A stretch of DNA of 64,000 nt, taken from positions 62,001 to 126,000 of the forward strand of contig NZ_JABJXD010000004.1 in assembly GCF_019093865.1 (NCBI RefSeq), given 5' to 3'. Under the pieces are notes generated by a model. That model was given only the letters and a program-made list of their open reading frames with translations. It made no database searches and was not told the origin of the DNA. Positions 52,470 through 61,764 of this stretch are shown in pieces. Both the position numbers and the translations under genes were made by a program. The DNA comes from Lentibacillus saliphilus. GTDB taxonomy: Bacteria > Bacillota > Bacilli > Bacillales > Amphibacillaceae. Each line of letters begins with the position of its first letter. Positions within the stretch are counted from its first letter, which is position 1.

Positions 52470-54143
52470 TTAAATAAGGAGTGTGTCCTTTTCTTCGTCA
52501 TTTTTACTTTCTTCCATGATATGACCAATAACGAGCGCGACGCGGATGCGTAGTGAATCAACAGGATCATGGAAGGAACAATTGAGCATTTCCTCTGTTT
52601 TTTTGACGCGATACTTTACGGTGTTTCGGTGAACATAAAGCTTTCTGGATGCTTCAGATATTTCACATTGACAGTTTAGATAAACCTCTACCGTCTTTAG
52701 TAATTCCTGATCTTCTTTTGTTTTAGGGTATGCAAGCGATTTTAAGGCGCTTTCATACAATGCCTTCAAATCCTGCTTCGGAATCGTACTGAGTAATTCT
52801 TTAACTTCTTTGGCTTTATAAAAATTAATAAAGCCTTTCATATGCATGCTATATCCATAAGTGATCGCTTCCACAGCCTCACTATAGGCACTAGACATAT
52901 TAGATAGCGGTTGGAAAGGGTAGCTAACACCAAATGACGTTGAATGCTCGTTATCTAAATTAGCTTGTACGTCCTTTACAAAGTTTGTGACAATTTCAAT
53001 TTCCGTGTCCGTATATTTAGGGAACTGAAGGATGATGACAAAGTATTTCTCTTTTGTAAACAGTGTTGCTTCCATGTTGCTGCCAGCAATCTCATCTTCA
53101 AGCTGATCATAAATATAATTGTGTAATTCCCCAATTTTCTTTTCATATAATTGCAACGCTTCATAGCTATCGGAGTCGGCGTCGACTGTGCAAACAATAC
53201 AAACGCTGAAGCGATCTTCATTCAAGCCGTAATAATTCGCACGGCTCAATATTTCTTCCTCGGAATGGATGCGTTCCTCAATTAAATCAGCAAAGAAATT
53301 ATTCTTTAATAATCTAGAGTTTTCATTAATCGCTTGCTCTTTAATGAGTGTGAACGATATGACGTTAGCTGCTTGTTCAATGGCCATCTGTGACGAAGGA
53401 TAAGGCAATGTTAATGAATCCAGTATAACGAGAATACTTGGATATCGGCGTTTCGTTTGAATCGGAAACGTCGTGAAAGGGTGACTTTCATCATTAGGGA
53501 AACTAAAATTATCCCCATCACGAGCTGCTACAATATCGTTTTTAATGATATCAATCATCTTAACCTTTAATTCCTTCATAGAATCTTTTCTGAAATGGTG
53601 ACTTTGAGCAATTTTTTCACCCCGGTGATTTAGCAGAAGGGTTGGACGGACGAGAAAATGTCCTAAATGCTCAACGAGCGCATTAATGCTATATTCCTTC
53701 AGCATCATGTCAGAAAATTCCTTTTGGACATGCAAGGCGTAATAAAGCTGCTCTGATTCGTGGTCATTTAAATAGTTTAAAATGTGACGAGACAGATCAC
53801 CTAACGTTCGTTCCGTTGGCAAATCTATTATCGGGAATGCTAAATCATCTGCGAGCAACTTTACCTCGTCTGGAAGCTCCTTTAAAAAACGATTCACTTT
53901 AATAATGAGGCCGGAGCAGTTGAGGTCGTGCATTTGTTGAATTAAATCACACATTTTTTGTGTGTTGTTTTGAAAGCCATAGCACGTCGTAAGCAGCAGG
54001 TGATTTTTATCAAGAAATTGAATGACATCGGGTGTGTCCGATATATTTACAAACTGAACATGCTTGTTGAGCCCTCTATGTCCAGCGAGAACGTCACATT
54101 CCTTCATCCCTTCTAAGATAAATAAATCGTTTAGTGTTTTCAT
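52470..54143 (-). CDS. pucR: PucR-family purine catabolism regulator
   Basis: Transcriptional regulator (557 aa) of the PucR/CdaR type. The N-terminal purine-catabolism domain (about 1-125, starting LNDLFILEGMKECDVLAGH), a GGDEF-like middle (about 285-420) and the C-terminal HTH_30 domain (SEASRKLYVHRNTVKYRVKK, about 510-545) are in order. In B. subtilis PucR senses allantoin-related compounds and activates the puc genes; the same role is expected here. The ATG at 54143 follows GGGAGAGGTCCT; a longer ORF has a weaker start. It is divergent from the NCS2 permease gene, with a 620-bp regulatory gap. Confidence 0.92.
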   Translation of the reverse strand: MKTLNDLFILEGMKECDVLAGHRGLNKHVQFVNISDTPDVIQFLDKNHLLLTTCYGFQNNTQKMCDLIQQMHDLNCSGLIIKVNRFLKELPDEVKLLADDLAFPIIDLPTERTLGDLSRHILNYLNDHESEQLYYALHVQKEFSDMMLKEYSINALVEHLGHFLVRPTLLLNHRGEKIAQSHHFRKDSMKELKVKMIDIIKNDIVAARDGDNFSFPNDESHPFTTFPIQTKRRYPSILVILDSLTLPYPSSQMAIEQAANVISFTLIKEQAINENSRLLKNNFFADLIEERIHSEEEILSRANYYGLNEDRFSVCIVCTVDADSDSYEALQLYEKKIGELHNYIYDQLEDEIAGSNMEATLFTKEKYFVIILQFPKYTDTEIEIVTNFVKDVQANLDNEHSTSFGVSYPFQPLSNMSSAYSEAVEAITYGYSMHMKGFINFYKAKEVKELLSTIPKQDLKALYESALKSLAYPKTKEDQELLKTVEVYLNCQCEISEASRKLYVHRNTVKYRVKKTEEMLNCSFHDPVDSLRIRVALVIGHIMEESKNDEEKDTLLI

Positions 54144-54765
54144 AGGACCTCTCCCTTTGTTCATTTGAGTGTCGTTAAATACTTACGACAAAGAGGATAA
54201 GAAATCCTCTTTATTATACATTAAATATAGACAAAAAACAAAACCTATTTTAGCCACTTTGAACAATGACTAAAACGAGTAATTAAATTATACTTATATA
54301 GATGGAAACATGATTACAGCAAAGGTTCAACCGGTGGAAACTAGGATATATTTTCCGCCTTGCTTGCTTGTTTTGACCAAAACGTTTTAAAGTTTTGAAA
54401 ACGTAAGTCTTCGTAAAATAGGAGGTGGCGTTAAATACAATAATTAACGTATATTGTGTGTTAATTCAAAATTTTAAGACCAGTAACAACTGCATGACCG
54501 TTTAGCAATCATAAATTATAAAACATCAGCATCATTTAATCGCAACGGCATGTGAGGTTTTGGAATGTTTGGGTTAATGCATGAAAGATAAAAACATGCG
54601 AACAATAAAGAAAGCATCTTTACCAACGGGTATTTAGCCGCTAGCTGTTAATCAGTGTTCATATAGCAATAACATGAAAACGTTTCAATGAATAACTGTG
54701 ATGTGTTTATCAATAATACAGGTTGAGACGTTATTAATTTTTAACAAGAGGAAGTGAAAGGCTAA
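54144..54765. promoter_or_regulatory. Divergent pucR-permease regulatory region
   Basis: About 620 bp without a gene. TTGACCAAAACG (54373-54384) resembles a PucR box in reverse. ATGAAAACGTTTCAAT (near 54673) is cre-like with one base missing. GAGGATAAGAAATCCTC (near 54190) is an inverted repeat in the pucR leader. No complete -35/-10 pair stands out, in keeping with activated promoters. Confidence 0.45.
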
Positions 54766-56085
54766 ATGAAAAAGGAATTGTTGGACTCAGGCAACTGGTT
54801 AGGTGGCCTGCAATGGCTCATGTATATATTTGTCAATACGGTTGTGGTGCCAATCACGGTCGGTGCTGCGTATAACCTTTCACAAGCTGAAGTCGTAAGT
54901 ATGATGCAGTTTTCCTTTATTTTGGGTGGTATTGTTTGTGTATTTGAGGCGGTCTTTGGGCATAAACGTTCAATCATGTCTGGTCCCTCAGGGCTATGGT
55001 GGGGTGTCATCCTAGCTATAACGTCAATATCAGCTGCACAAGGTATTCCATTGGAGGTTGTAGGTGGAAGCCTGACTGTTGGTGTTATTATATCTTCAAT
55101 TTTAACAATTATTATCGGTGTTACGGGAATTGGGTTTTACTTAGAGAAATTATTTAATTCAAGTGTTATGGGCGTTTTTATGTTCTTGTTCGGTGTGTCA
55201 CTTTGTATTACATTCTTTGAGGGTATGTTAGGCTTATCCGGTCAATCTGGAGATGCGAAAATTGATCTTGGTATATCTTCACTCTCAATTATCATCGCTA
55301 TTTTTGTTTTGATTATAACCATTAAAGCACCAAATAAAATTGCTCAGTATTCAATGTTGATTGGTATCGTTATTGGCTGGCCTTTATTTGCTCTTCTTTT
55401 CAATCCTGAAAGTCAATTGGGTGGAGGTGTAGCAACAACAATAGATTTGCATCTATTCCCACTGGGTGAGCCAGCGTGGAATATTGGTATTATCATTACT
55501 GCTGTTATTACAGGTGTTTTGAATCTTACCAAACAGTACGGCTCCATAAAAGGAAGTAATTTCCTTTATGAAGGTCAAGAGCCTACAAATGCGGAATATC
55601 GTAATTCATTTGTAATTACAGGGGTATCTGGTATTGCATCTGGTATCTTGGGGCTTGTGCCTTTCAGTCCGTTTGTGTCATCTATTGGATTTTTACAACA
55701 AACAGGCGTTATTAGAAGAATGCCATTTATCTTCGGATCAATTATGTTTTTCATAATGGGGATTATCCCTCCTATTGGATATTTCTTCACACTCCTGCCA
55801 CTTAGCATTGGTAGTGCTGTGTTGTTTGTCTCTTATGTTCAACTTTTTGGATCGTCCATGGATTGGTTCAAAGAAGTTAATATAAATACACTTAACTTGT
55901 ATCGGGTAGGTCTTCCGCTATTTATTGGTCTTATTTTAATGACGATGCCTGCTAGCGCATTTGAAACACTACCTAGTTACATTCGTCCATTAATTTCAAA
56001 TGGACTATTGATGGGAACCATACTTTCAATATTGCTTGAGAATACAATTAAGTGGGATAAGTTTGGTTTACCCCAAAAAATATAA
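54766..56085 (+). CDS. NCS2 purine/pyrimidine permease (YbbY-like)
   Basis: Membrane transporter (439 aa, about 12-14 helices) of the nucleobase-ascorbate family. Helix 3 has SGPSGLWWGVIL, a xanthine/uracil-permease-type motif, and the GLVPFSPFVSSIGFLQQTG segment in the second half matches the conserved substrate region of NCS2 proteins. In E. coli the allantoin regulon has a similar transporter, YbbY, next to its allantoin genes. Likely cargo is a purine such as xanthine or urate. The ATG is preceded by AGAGGAAG. There is no clear terminator after it, and a 290-bp gap leads to allF. Confidence 0.87.
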   Translation: MKKELLDSGNWLGGLQWLMYIFVNTVVVPITVGAAYNLSQAEVVSMMQFSFILGGIVCVFEAVFGHKRSIMSGPSGLWWGVILAITSISAAQGIPLEVVGGSLTVGVIISSILTIIIGVTGIGFYLEKLFNSSVMGVFMFLFGVSLCITFFEGMLGLSGQSGDAKIDLGISSLSIIIAIFVLIITIKAPNKIAQYSMLIGIVIGWPLFALLFNPESQLGGGVATTIDLHLFPLGEPAWNIGIIITAVITGVLNLTKQYGSIKGSNFLYEGQEPTNAEYRNSFVITGVSGIASGILGLVPFSPFVSSIGFLQQTGVIRRMPFIFGSIMFFIMGIIPPIGYFFTLLPLSIGSAVLFVSYVQLFGSSMDWFKEVNINTLNLYRVGLPLFIGLILMTMPASAFETLPSYIRPLISNGLLMGTILSILLENTIKWDKFGLPQKI

Positions 56086-56377
56086 AAGTTGAAATTTGTG
56101 ACTTGAGACTGAGGTGATGCGATGATATGCCATTCATAAATGCCTCTTGCTCTAATGCGGGGCTAATTGACGGTACAAAAAAGCAGAATGCATTGCATAA
56201 AGAAACTTTAATGTTTTTGTAATGCAACCTCCTGCAATTTTATTCGAATTTAATGGTCTGTTAGGTAGACTATAATTGTAAACATTATGGTTGTCCGCCT
56301 ATAAATAGTGTCGTGCCATTGTTCGGAAGTTGCATCTAAATGTGTTTTACTAAATTTCTTAATGAGGTGATGGAGAA
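56086..56377 (+). promoter_or_regulatory. allF upstream region
   Basis: No gene seen. TTGCAT...ATGCAA (56193-56198 with 56222-56227) closes an imperfect hairpin. TATAAT is at 56271-56276 with a poor -35, suggesting an activated promoter for the allFGH-carbamate kinase operon, with a leader of about 95 nt. Confidence 0.45.
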
Positions 56378-58120
56378 ATGATTCATACGATAATCAAGAA
56401 GAATTCTTATCAGGATTCGATCAACTTGATGCTTTTGACAAACGAAGTATCAGCAATTGAAGGTATTAACAAAGTTCAGGTTATGATGGCTACACCAGCA
56501 AACAAAGATATTTTCAAAGGTGCTGGCTTGTATACAGATGAGCTAGAAACTGCTGAATCAAATGACATGGCAATTGTTGTTGACACAGATAGTGAAGAAA
56601 AAGTACAAGAAGTTGTCGACAAGACTGAACAGTACTTGAAAGATCAATCCATCAGTGGTGGAGATCAAGCATTTGAAACAGTTCGCACTTGGGACAAAGC
56701 AATCAAAACGCTTCCTAATGCAAACATGGCTATGATTTCTGTTCCAGGACAATATGCAGCTGAAGAAGGACATGCCGCACTTGATCGTGGCTTACATGTG
56801 TTCATGTTCAGTGATAACGTTCCAATGGAAGCTGAAGCAGAATTAAAGCAAAAAGCTCATGAAAAAGGCCTACTTGTTATGGGTCCTGACTGTGGAACGG
56901 GTATTCTTGATGGTATCCCAATGGCTTTTGCGAACGTTGTTAAAAAAGGTCGCATTGGTATCGTCGGTGCATCTGGAACAGGTATTCAAGAAGTATCATC
57001 TATCATTGACCGTCTTGGCGAAGGTGTAAGCCATGCGATCGGTACAGGTGGACGTGACCTTAAAGATCCAATCGGTGCGATTACAATGATGGACGGCATT
57101 AAAGCCCTTGAAAATCACACTCAAACAGATGTGATTGCCATTATTTCTAAGCCACCAGCAAAAGAAGTACGTGACAAAGTTGTAGATTTACTACACAGCG
57201 TATCTAAACCTGTTGTTGCGATCTTCCTTGGTGAAAAACCAGAGCAGCATGAAGGCAATGTCTACCAAGCCTACACACTTGCTGAAACAGCACAAATCGC
57301 TGTTGATCTCGTTAGAAGCAATGATATTAAAGAAGACTATAACGCCGGCGATTATGATGTTGAAGGTGTAACATTAAAAGAAGGACAAAACGCTGTTAAA
57401 GGCTTGTTCTCAGGTGGTACGCTTGCATCTGAAACAGCTGTTCTCTTATCAGATGCACTTGGCCTTGGAACATCCATCACGAATGAAGATGGCTATGTAT
57501 TCAAGAAAGACGGTCATGAAGTTGTTGACCTTGGGGATGATAAATATACACAAGGTAAGCCACACCCAATGATCGATCCTGAAACACGTGCAAAATTCAT
57601 TGAACAATCCGCACAAGACGAGAAAACAGCTGTTATTTTGCTTGATTTCGTATTGGGTTACGGTTCACATGACGATATGGCTAGCGCATTGCTTCCATCT
57701 ATCGAAAAAGCTTTTGCTCATGCAAAATCTGAAGGTCGCGAGCTTTACATTGTTGCTTCTGTATGTGGTACAACAAGTGACCCACAAGATTACCAAGGAC
57801 ACATCAACCGTTTGCGTGATGCTGGTATCATCGTAAAAGACAACAATAATGAAGCTGTTCGCACAGCCCTATCAATTGTTGGTCTTCATGTTGATGACAT
57901 TAAAAAAGCACATGTTGATGTACCTGCAACACAAAATGATTTATCTGTATCAGACCAAGTACAAGCATTTGTAAACGAACGTCCAAGCATTATTAACGTT
58001 GGGTTGAAGAGCTTCACAAATGCATTAACAGACAACAACGCACAAGTCGTTCAGTTCGACTGGCGCCCAGTTGCAGGCGGTAACGAAAAAATGCGTAAAA
58101 TCTTGAGCTTGCTCAAATAA
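56378..58120 (+). CDS. allF: FdrA/AllF, oxamate carbamoyltransferase subunit
   Basis: Homologue of E. coli FdrA, renamed AllF after its role with AllG and AllH in oxamate carbamoyltransferase was shown: oxalurate plus phosphate gives oxamate and carbamoyl phosphate. The fold is that of the succinyl-CoA-synthetase alpha subunit: GPDCGTGI (169-176) and the glycine loop GASGTGIQ (197-204), followed by DLKDPIGAI and a second half (about 330-580) with SGGTLASE and a C-terminal KSFTNALTDNNAQVVQFDWR. The length (580 aa) is similar to E. coli. The ATG follows GAGGTGATGG. It heads the four-gene set allF-allG-allH-carbamate kinase. Confidence 0.92.
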   Translation: MIHTIIKKNSYQDSINLMLLTNEVSAIEGINKVQVMMATPANKDIFKGAGLYTDELETAESNDMAIVVDTDSEEKVQEVVDKTEQYLKDQSISGGDQAFETVRTWDKAIKTLPNANMAMISVPGQYAAEEGHAALDRGLHVFMFSDNVPMEAEAELKQKAHEKGLLVMGPDCGTGILDGIPMAFANVVKKGRIGIVGASGTGIQEVSSIIDRLGEGVSHAIGTGGRDLKDPIGAITMMDGIKALENHTQTDVIAIISKPPAKEVRDKVVDLLHSVSKPVVAIFLGEKPEQHEGNVYQAYTLAETAQIAVDLVRSNDIKEDYNAGDYDVEGVTLKEGQNAVKGLFSGGTLASETAVLLSDALGLGTSITNEDGYVFKKDGHEVVDLGDDKYTQGKPHPMIDPETRAKFIEQSAQDEKTAVILLDFVLGYGSHDDMASALLPSIEKAFAHAKSEGRELYIVASVCGTTSDPQDYQGHINRLRDAGIIVKDNNNEAVRTALSIVGLHVDDIKKAHVDVPATQNDLSVSDQVQAFVNERPSIINVGLKSFTNALTDNNAQVVQFDWRPVAGGNEKMRKILSLLK

Positions 58121-58130
58121 ACATAAATAG

Positions 58131-58287
58131 ATCAAAGGCGCAGGTGCCCATTAGGCAACTAAGGTTGCAGGGTCCTGGCGTCGGACGCAAAAAAGTGTAT
58201 GTCAACCAGGCAGGCTCCTGTCTGGTTGCCCCTCTTGAGGGTACTTTTGAAGGTCAAAGAAACACATACAAATGAGGAGGATACAAA
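58131..58287 (+). ncRNA. Candidate structured leader RNA between allF and allG
   Basis: GC-rich 160-bp gap. Helix I: GCAGG (58140-58144) and GCCC (58146-58149) pair with GGGT-CCTG (58170-58177) and C179, with one bulge on each strand, capped by GCAAC-TAAG-GTTGC (58155-58168). GCGT-CGG-ACGC (58178-58188) and six A follow. Helix II: TGTATGT (58196-58202) with ACATACA (58264-58270) encloses the 12-bp hairpin CAACCAG.CAGG (58203-58228), CCCTC-TT-GAGGG and CTTTTGA-AGG-TCAAAG. It ends 3 nt before the allG ribosome site GAGGAGG. I recognise no known riboswitch signature. Confidence 0.55.
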
Positions 58288-59550
58288 ATGCAATACAACT
58301 CAATTGATGAAGCAAACAGAGCGGTTATCGATCGTATCACTGGTTCAGCTCCTTTCTTAGTGGACGTTGTTCCTGCAAAAAGCAAAATTAAAGAACTAAA
58401 CGAAGGAAAAGTATTACTTCATGCTGGTCCACCAATTAAGTGGGACGATATGACAGGTCCAATGCAAGGTTCATGTATCGGTGCATCTTTATATGAAGGA
58501 TGGGCAGCTAATGAAGAAGAAGCTGAAAAAATGCTTGCAGGTGGCGAGGTCAAATTCATTCCATGTCACCATGTGAACGCAGTTGGTCCTATGGGCGGTA
58601 TTACATCTGCAAACATGCCTGTATTTGTAGTTGAAAACCGTTCAACTGGTAACGAAGCATACTGCATTATGAACGAAGGTATCGGTAAAGTTCTTCGTTT
58701 TGGTGCTTACTCTGATGAAGTTATCAATCGTTTGAAATGGATGCAAGATGTACTTGCACCTACAATCGCAAAAGCATTGAAATTGACTGATGACGGTCTG
58801 AACTTGAACGTTATGATTGCTAAAGCTATTACAATGGGTGACGAATTCCACCAACGTAATATCGCAGCATCCTTGATCTTCCTTAAAGAAATTAGCCCAT
58901 ACATCGTACAGGTTGATATGGATGAAAAAGAACGTCATGAAGTTATTAAGTTCTTAGCTGATACTGATCAGTTCTTCTTGAACATCATGATGGCAACAGG
59001 TAAAGCTGTTCTTGATGGAGCAAGACAAATTGAAGAAGGTACTGTTGTTACAGCAATGTGCCGTAACGGTAAAGACTTCGGTATCCGTATTAGCGGAATG
59101 GGTGACGAATGGTTCACCGCACCAGTTAATACACCACAAGGTCTGTTCTTTACTGGTTATTCACAAGACGATGCTAACTCAGACATCGGAGACAGTGCAA
59201 TTACAGAAACATTTGGCGTAGGTGGCTTTGCAATGATCGCTGCACCTGGTGTTACACGCTTCGTTGGTGCAGGTGGTTTCTCAGACGCACTTTCTACAAG
59301 TAACGAAATGACAGAAATCTGCATTGACCAAAACAGTAACTTCACAATTCCAACATGGGATTTCCAAGGTACATGCTTAGGTATCGATGCACGTAAAGTT
59401 GTTGAAACAGGTATTGAACCAGTTATCAACACTGGTATTGCTCATAAAAAAGCAGGCTTAGGCCAAGTTGGTGCTGGTACGGTTCGTGCACCAAAAGAAT
59501 GCTTTGAAAAAGCACTAGAAGCTTATGCTAAAAAGCTAGGCTTGATCTAA
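58288..59550 (+). CDS. allG: AllG (YlbE, DUF1116), oxamate carbamoyltransferase subunit
   Basis: Homologue of E. coli YlbE, now AllG, a subunit of the AllFGH oxamate carbamoyltransferase. DUF1116 covers almost the whole 420 aa. Visible motifs: LHAGPPIKWDDMTGPMQGSC near the N-terminus, CHHVNAVGPMGGITSANMPV (about 92-111), MGDEFHQRN (about 186-194), MCRNGKDFGIRISG and EICIDQNSNFTIPTWDFQG. Codon use is strongly translation-optimised, suggesting high expression. AUG is 8 nt from GAGGAGG, just after the structured gap. It is followed 2 nt later by allH. Confidence 0.92.
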   Translation: MQYNSIDEANRAVIDRITGSAPFLVDVVPAKSKIKELNEGKVLLHAGPPIKWDDMTGPMQGSCIGASLYEGWAANEEEAEKMLAGGEVKFIPCHHVNAVGPMGGITSANMPVFVVENRSTGNEAYCIMNEGIGKVLRFGAYSDEVINRLKWMQDVLAPTIAKALKLTDDGLNLNVMIAKAITMGDEFHQRNIAASLIFLKEISPYIVQVDMDEKERHEVIKFLADTDQFFLNIMMATGKAVLDGARQIEEGTVVTAMCRNGKDFGIRISGMGDEWFTAPVNTPQGLFFTGYSQDDANSDIGDSAITETFGVGGFAMIAAPGVTRFVGAGGFSDALSTSNEMTEICIDQNSNFTIPTWDFQGTCLGIDARKVVETGIEPVINTGIAHKKAGLGQVGAGTVRAPKECFEKALEAYAKKLGLI

Positions 59551-59552
59551 TT

Positions 59553-60470
59553 TTGACGAAGTTGAACAAAACTGTATTCGGTGTGGAGGAATATAACAAA
59601 CATATTCCTCTTTTCCTTTCAAATCACCCTATGGGCAATGTGCACAGTGTGTTTAACAATGGCTTAAATATCCAAATGGGGGACAATCTGTTTTTTATTG
59701 GTACTGATAAAAATGGACAGCTCCCATTTGGAATGCATTTAGAAACAGCTGATGTTCATCAGCTGGTATCGATTATCACTGCTAATGACCGTGTTGAGTG
59801 GCATCCAGCAAAGCAAGAATTGATATTTCCGGCATATGGAATTACGATTACGCTGACAAAGGGTCGATCATTCATGAACAAATTAGAACGGCAAGAGGAT
59901 AGTACACAAGCTGTCATCGAGCATTTAGATGCATTTTTGACTGTTTTATTGAACAATGATGAACCAACTGGCCTAGGCCTTGACATTGAACAATTTATGC
60001 TCAACTATGTCGGAGAATTGGATATGAATGGTGATCTCGTCTATCGGGTTCATGACCTGATGGCAGCGATTTTTTCCACTGACCATAAGCAAATTGAACA
60101 GACGTTGCGTTATTTTCTCGGAAGAGGCAGAGGGTTAACACCGTCGGGCGATGACCATGTCGTTGGCTTACTTGCGATTCATGCAGTAACTGGCGCATTG
60201 AGCTCTACGTTTGTTGATGTTGTTGCCAAGCTCGTTGAAAACGAAACGATTACAACAGATGTTGGCACGGAATATTTAATTTACGCTTTAAAAGGTGAAT
60301 TTAGCTCAGCAGTCGTAAATATTGGTCAGGATCTCGCTTTAGAGCATCCTGAACACTTGGAAGATCATATTAAAAATTTATTGCCAATGGGCCATAGCTC
60401 TGGAGTCGATACGGCATTCGGTATGCTAATTGGTATGTTGGCATTAAGGAGGACCTTTAATGGGAGATAA
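59553..60470 (+). CDS. allH: AllH (DUF2877), oxamate carbamoyltransferase subunit
   Basis: Third AllFGH subunit, homologous to E. coli YlbF/AllH by the DUF2877 signature: FLGRGRGLTPSGDDHVVGLL (about residues 188-207) and MGHSSGVDTAFGMLIG near the C-terminus. The start is uncertain. A TTG lies 2 nt after the allG stop, with only a weak AGCTAGG upstream, so translation is probably coupled to allG. A second in-frame TTG (59562) is possible. The 305-aa length is slightly longer than in E. coli (about 271). Its end overlaps the carbamate kinase gene by 11 nt. Codon use is less optimised than in allG. Confidence 0.88.
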   Translation: MTKLNKTVFGVEEYNKHIPLFLSNHPMGNVHSVFNNGLNIQMGDNLFFIGTDKNGQLPFGMHLETADVHQLVSIITANDRVEWHPAKQELIFPAYGITITLTKGRSFMNKLERQEDSTQAVIEHLDAFLTVLLNNDEPTGLGLDIEQFMLNYVGELDMNGDLVYRVHDLMAAIFSTDHKQIEQTLRYFLGRGRGLTPSGDDHVVGLLAIHAVTGALSSTFVDVVAKLVENETITTDVGTEYLIYALKGEFSSAVVNIGQDLALEHPEHLEDHIKNLLPMGHSSGVDTAFGMLIGMLALRRTFNGR

Positions 60471-61398
60471 AGTCGTTATTGCATTGGGTGGTAATGCCAT
60501 CCTGCAACCAAATCAAGAAGCAACATATGAAAATCAGCTAGAAAACGTACGTAAAAGTGCAGAAATTATTGCGCGCATCATCGCAAGCGGTCACAGTGTT
60601 GTTGTAACACATGGTAATGGCCCACAGGTTGGTAACATTTTGCGTCAAAATGAGGAAGCTAAGCATGTTGTACCAGCTCTACCACTTGATGTGTGCAGTG
60701 CTGAATCACAAGGCTTCATCGGCTACATGATGGAACAAACATTAAGAAATGAATTGGTTAAGCTTGGTAAAACAAACCCAGTCGTTGGTGTTCTAACACA
60801 GACTGAAGTATCTAATGATGATCCTGATTTCCAAGATCCTTCAAAACCAATCGGTGTATTTTACTCAGAAGAAGAAGCACAACAATTAGCTGAAGAAAAA
60901 GGTTGGATTGTTAAAGAAGATGCAGGCCGTGGCTGGCGTCGTGTGGTTGCTTCTCCTGAACCAAAGTCGATTATTGGTTCTGAAGTAATCAAGTCTCTAA
61001 CAGACGCAGGTACAACTGTAATTGCAGCTGGTGGCGGTGGCGTGCCAGTTGTAAAACAAGCTGACAATACATTCAAAGGTATTGAAGCTGTTATTGATAA
61101 AGATCGTAGTGGCTTTAAGCTTGCTGAAGAAGCAAAAGCTGACAGATTCATGATTTTAACAGATGTTGAAAACGTGTATGTCAACTATGGCAAGCCTGAT
61201 CAAAAAGCCCTAACAGAAATTACGCTTGAAGAAGCTAAGCAATATGTTGCAGAAGGTCAATTCTCAGCAGGAAGCATGGGACCAAAAATGGAAGCTGCTA
61301 TCAACTTTGCAGAGACTGGTGGAAGAGCCATCATTTGCTCACTTGATAAAGCTGACCTCGCTATGGAAGGCAAATCTGGCACACATATCGTAGGCTAA
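60460..61398 (+). CDS. allK: Carbamate kinase
   Basis: Catalyses carbamoyl phosphate plus ADP to carbamate and ATP, giving ATP from allantoin breakdown. Seen: VIALGGNAILQPNQEAT at the N-terminus, VVTHGNGPQVGNI (about 47-59), RRVVASPEPKSIIGSE, AAGGGGVPVV (about 190-199), DKDRSGFKLAEEAKAD (nucleotide site) and FSAGSMGPKMEAA near the C-terminus. The length (312 aa) is normal. The ATG lies inside the end of allH after AAGGAGG, ensuring coupled synthesis. Linkage to allFGH distinguishes it from the arginine deiminase type (ArcC). Confidence 0.94.
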   Translation: MGDKVVIALGGNAILQPNQEATYENQLENVRKSAEIIARIIASGHSVVVTHGNGPQVGNILRQNEEAKHVVPALPLDVCSAESQGFIGYMMEQTLRNELVKLGKTNPVVGVLTQTEVSNDDPDFQDPSKPIGVFYSEEEAQQLAEEKGWIVKEDAGRGWRRVVASPEPKSIIGSEVIKSLTDAGTTVIAAGGGGVPVVKQADNTFKGIEAVIDKDRSGFKLAEEAKADRFMILTDVENVYVNYGKPDQKALTEITLEEAKQYVAEGQFSAGSMGPKMEAAINFAETGGRAIICSLDKADLAMEGKSGTHIVG

Positions 61399-61415
61399 TC
61401 ATTTCACAATTAACA

Positions 61416-61466
61416 ACAAAGGTATCGACTTTCGTATCTCCATGCGGATGGCGGTACCTTTTTGTT
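61416..61466 (+). terminator. Terminator of the allF-allG-allH-carbamate kinase operon
   Basis: ACAAAGGTA (61416-61424) pairs with TACCTTTTTGT (61455-61465) around a long loop with a further inner pairing, ending in the T-run. Confidence 0.8.
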
Positions 61467-61764
61467 CATTGTGATTTTAACGTGTGATTAATTCATTATT
61501 TGGTAAGCATCGGTTCATCAACGCGATACGATCAGATTGATATCCAAATATTGATCATCAAATGTCTAGCACTCTCTATGTTATACTTTTATTATGGAAT
61601 TTTTATAGACCTCAATCTAAATTCACTTATACTAGAGTTATCTCATCTAATCTCATCTTTAGCTTCAATAGGTATTATACTTTTCTATCATACAATATAT
61701 TTTGCCGATTTCTGTCGACTTTTCATACAGATGAGCACACTGCAAAAGGAAGAAGGTTGAACAG
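61467..61764. other. Intergenic stretch before the sensor kinase
   Basis: About 300 bp, AT-rich. TATACT at 61582-61587 may be a -10, without a good -35. Two overlapping short ORFs here have no ribosome site and look like chance frames. AAGGAAGAAGGTTG (61745-61758) is the ribosome site of the next gene. Confidence 0.45.

Noticed and set aside
58131-58287. Known riboswitch class (purine, guanidine, glycine, TPP, FMN, cobalamin, SAM) in the allF-allG gap
   Set aside because: None of the conserved sequence boxes of those classes could be found. Kept only as an unassigned structured region.
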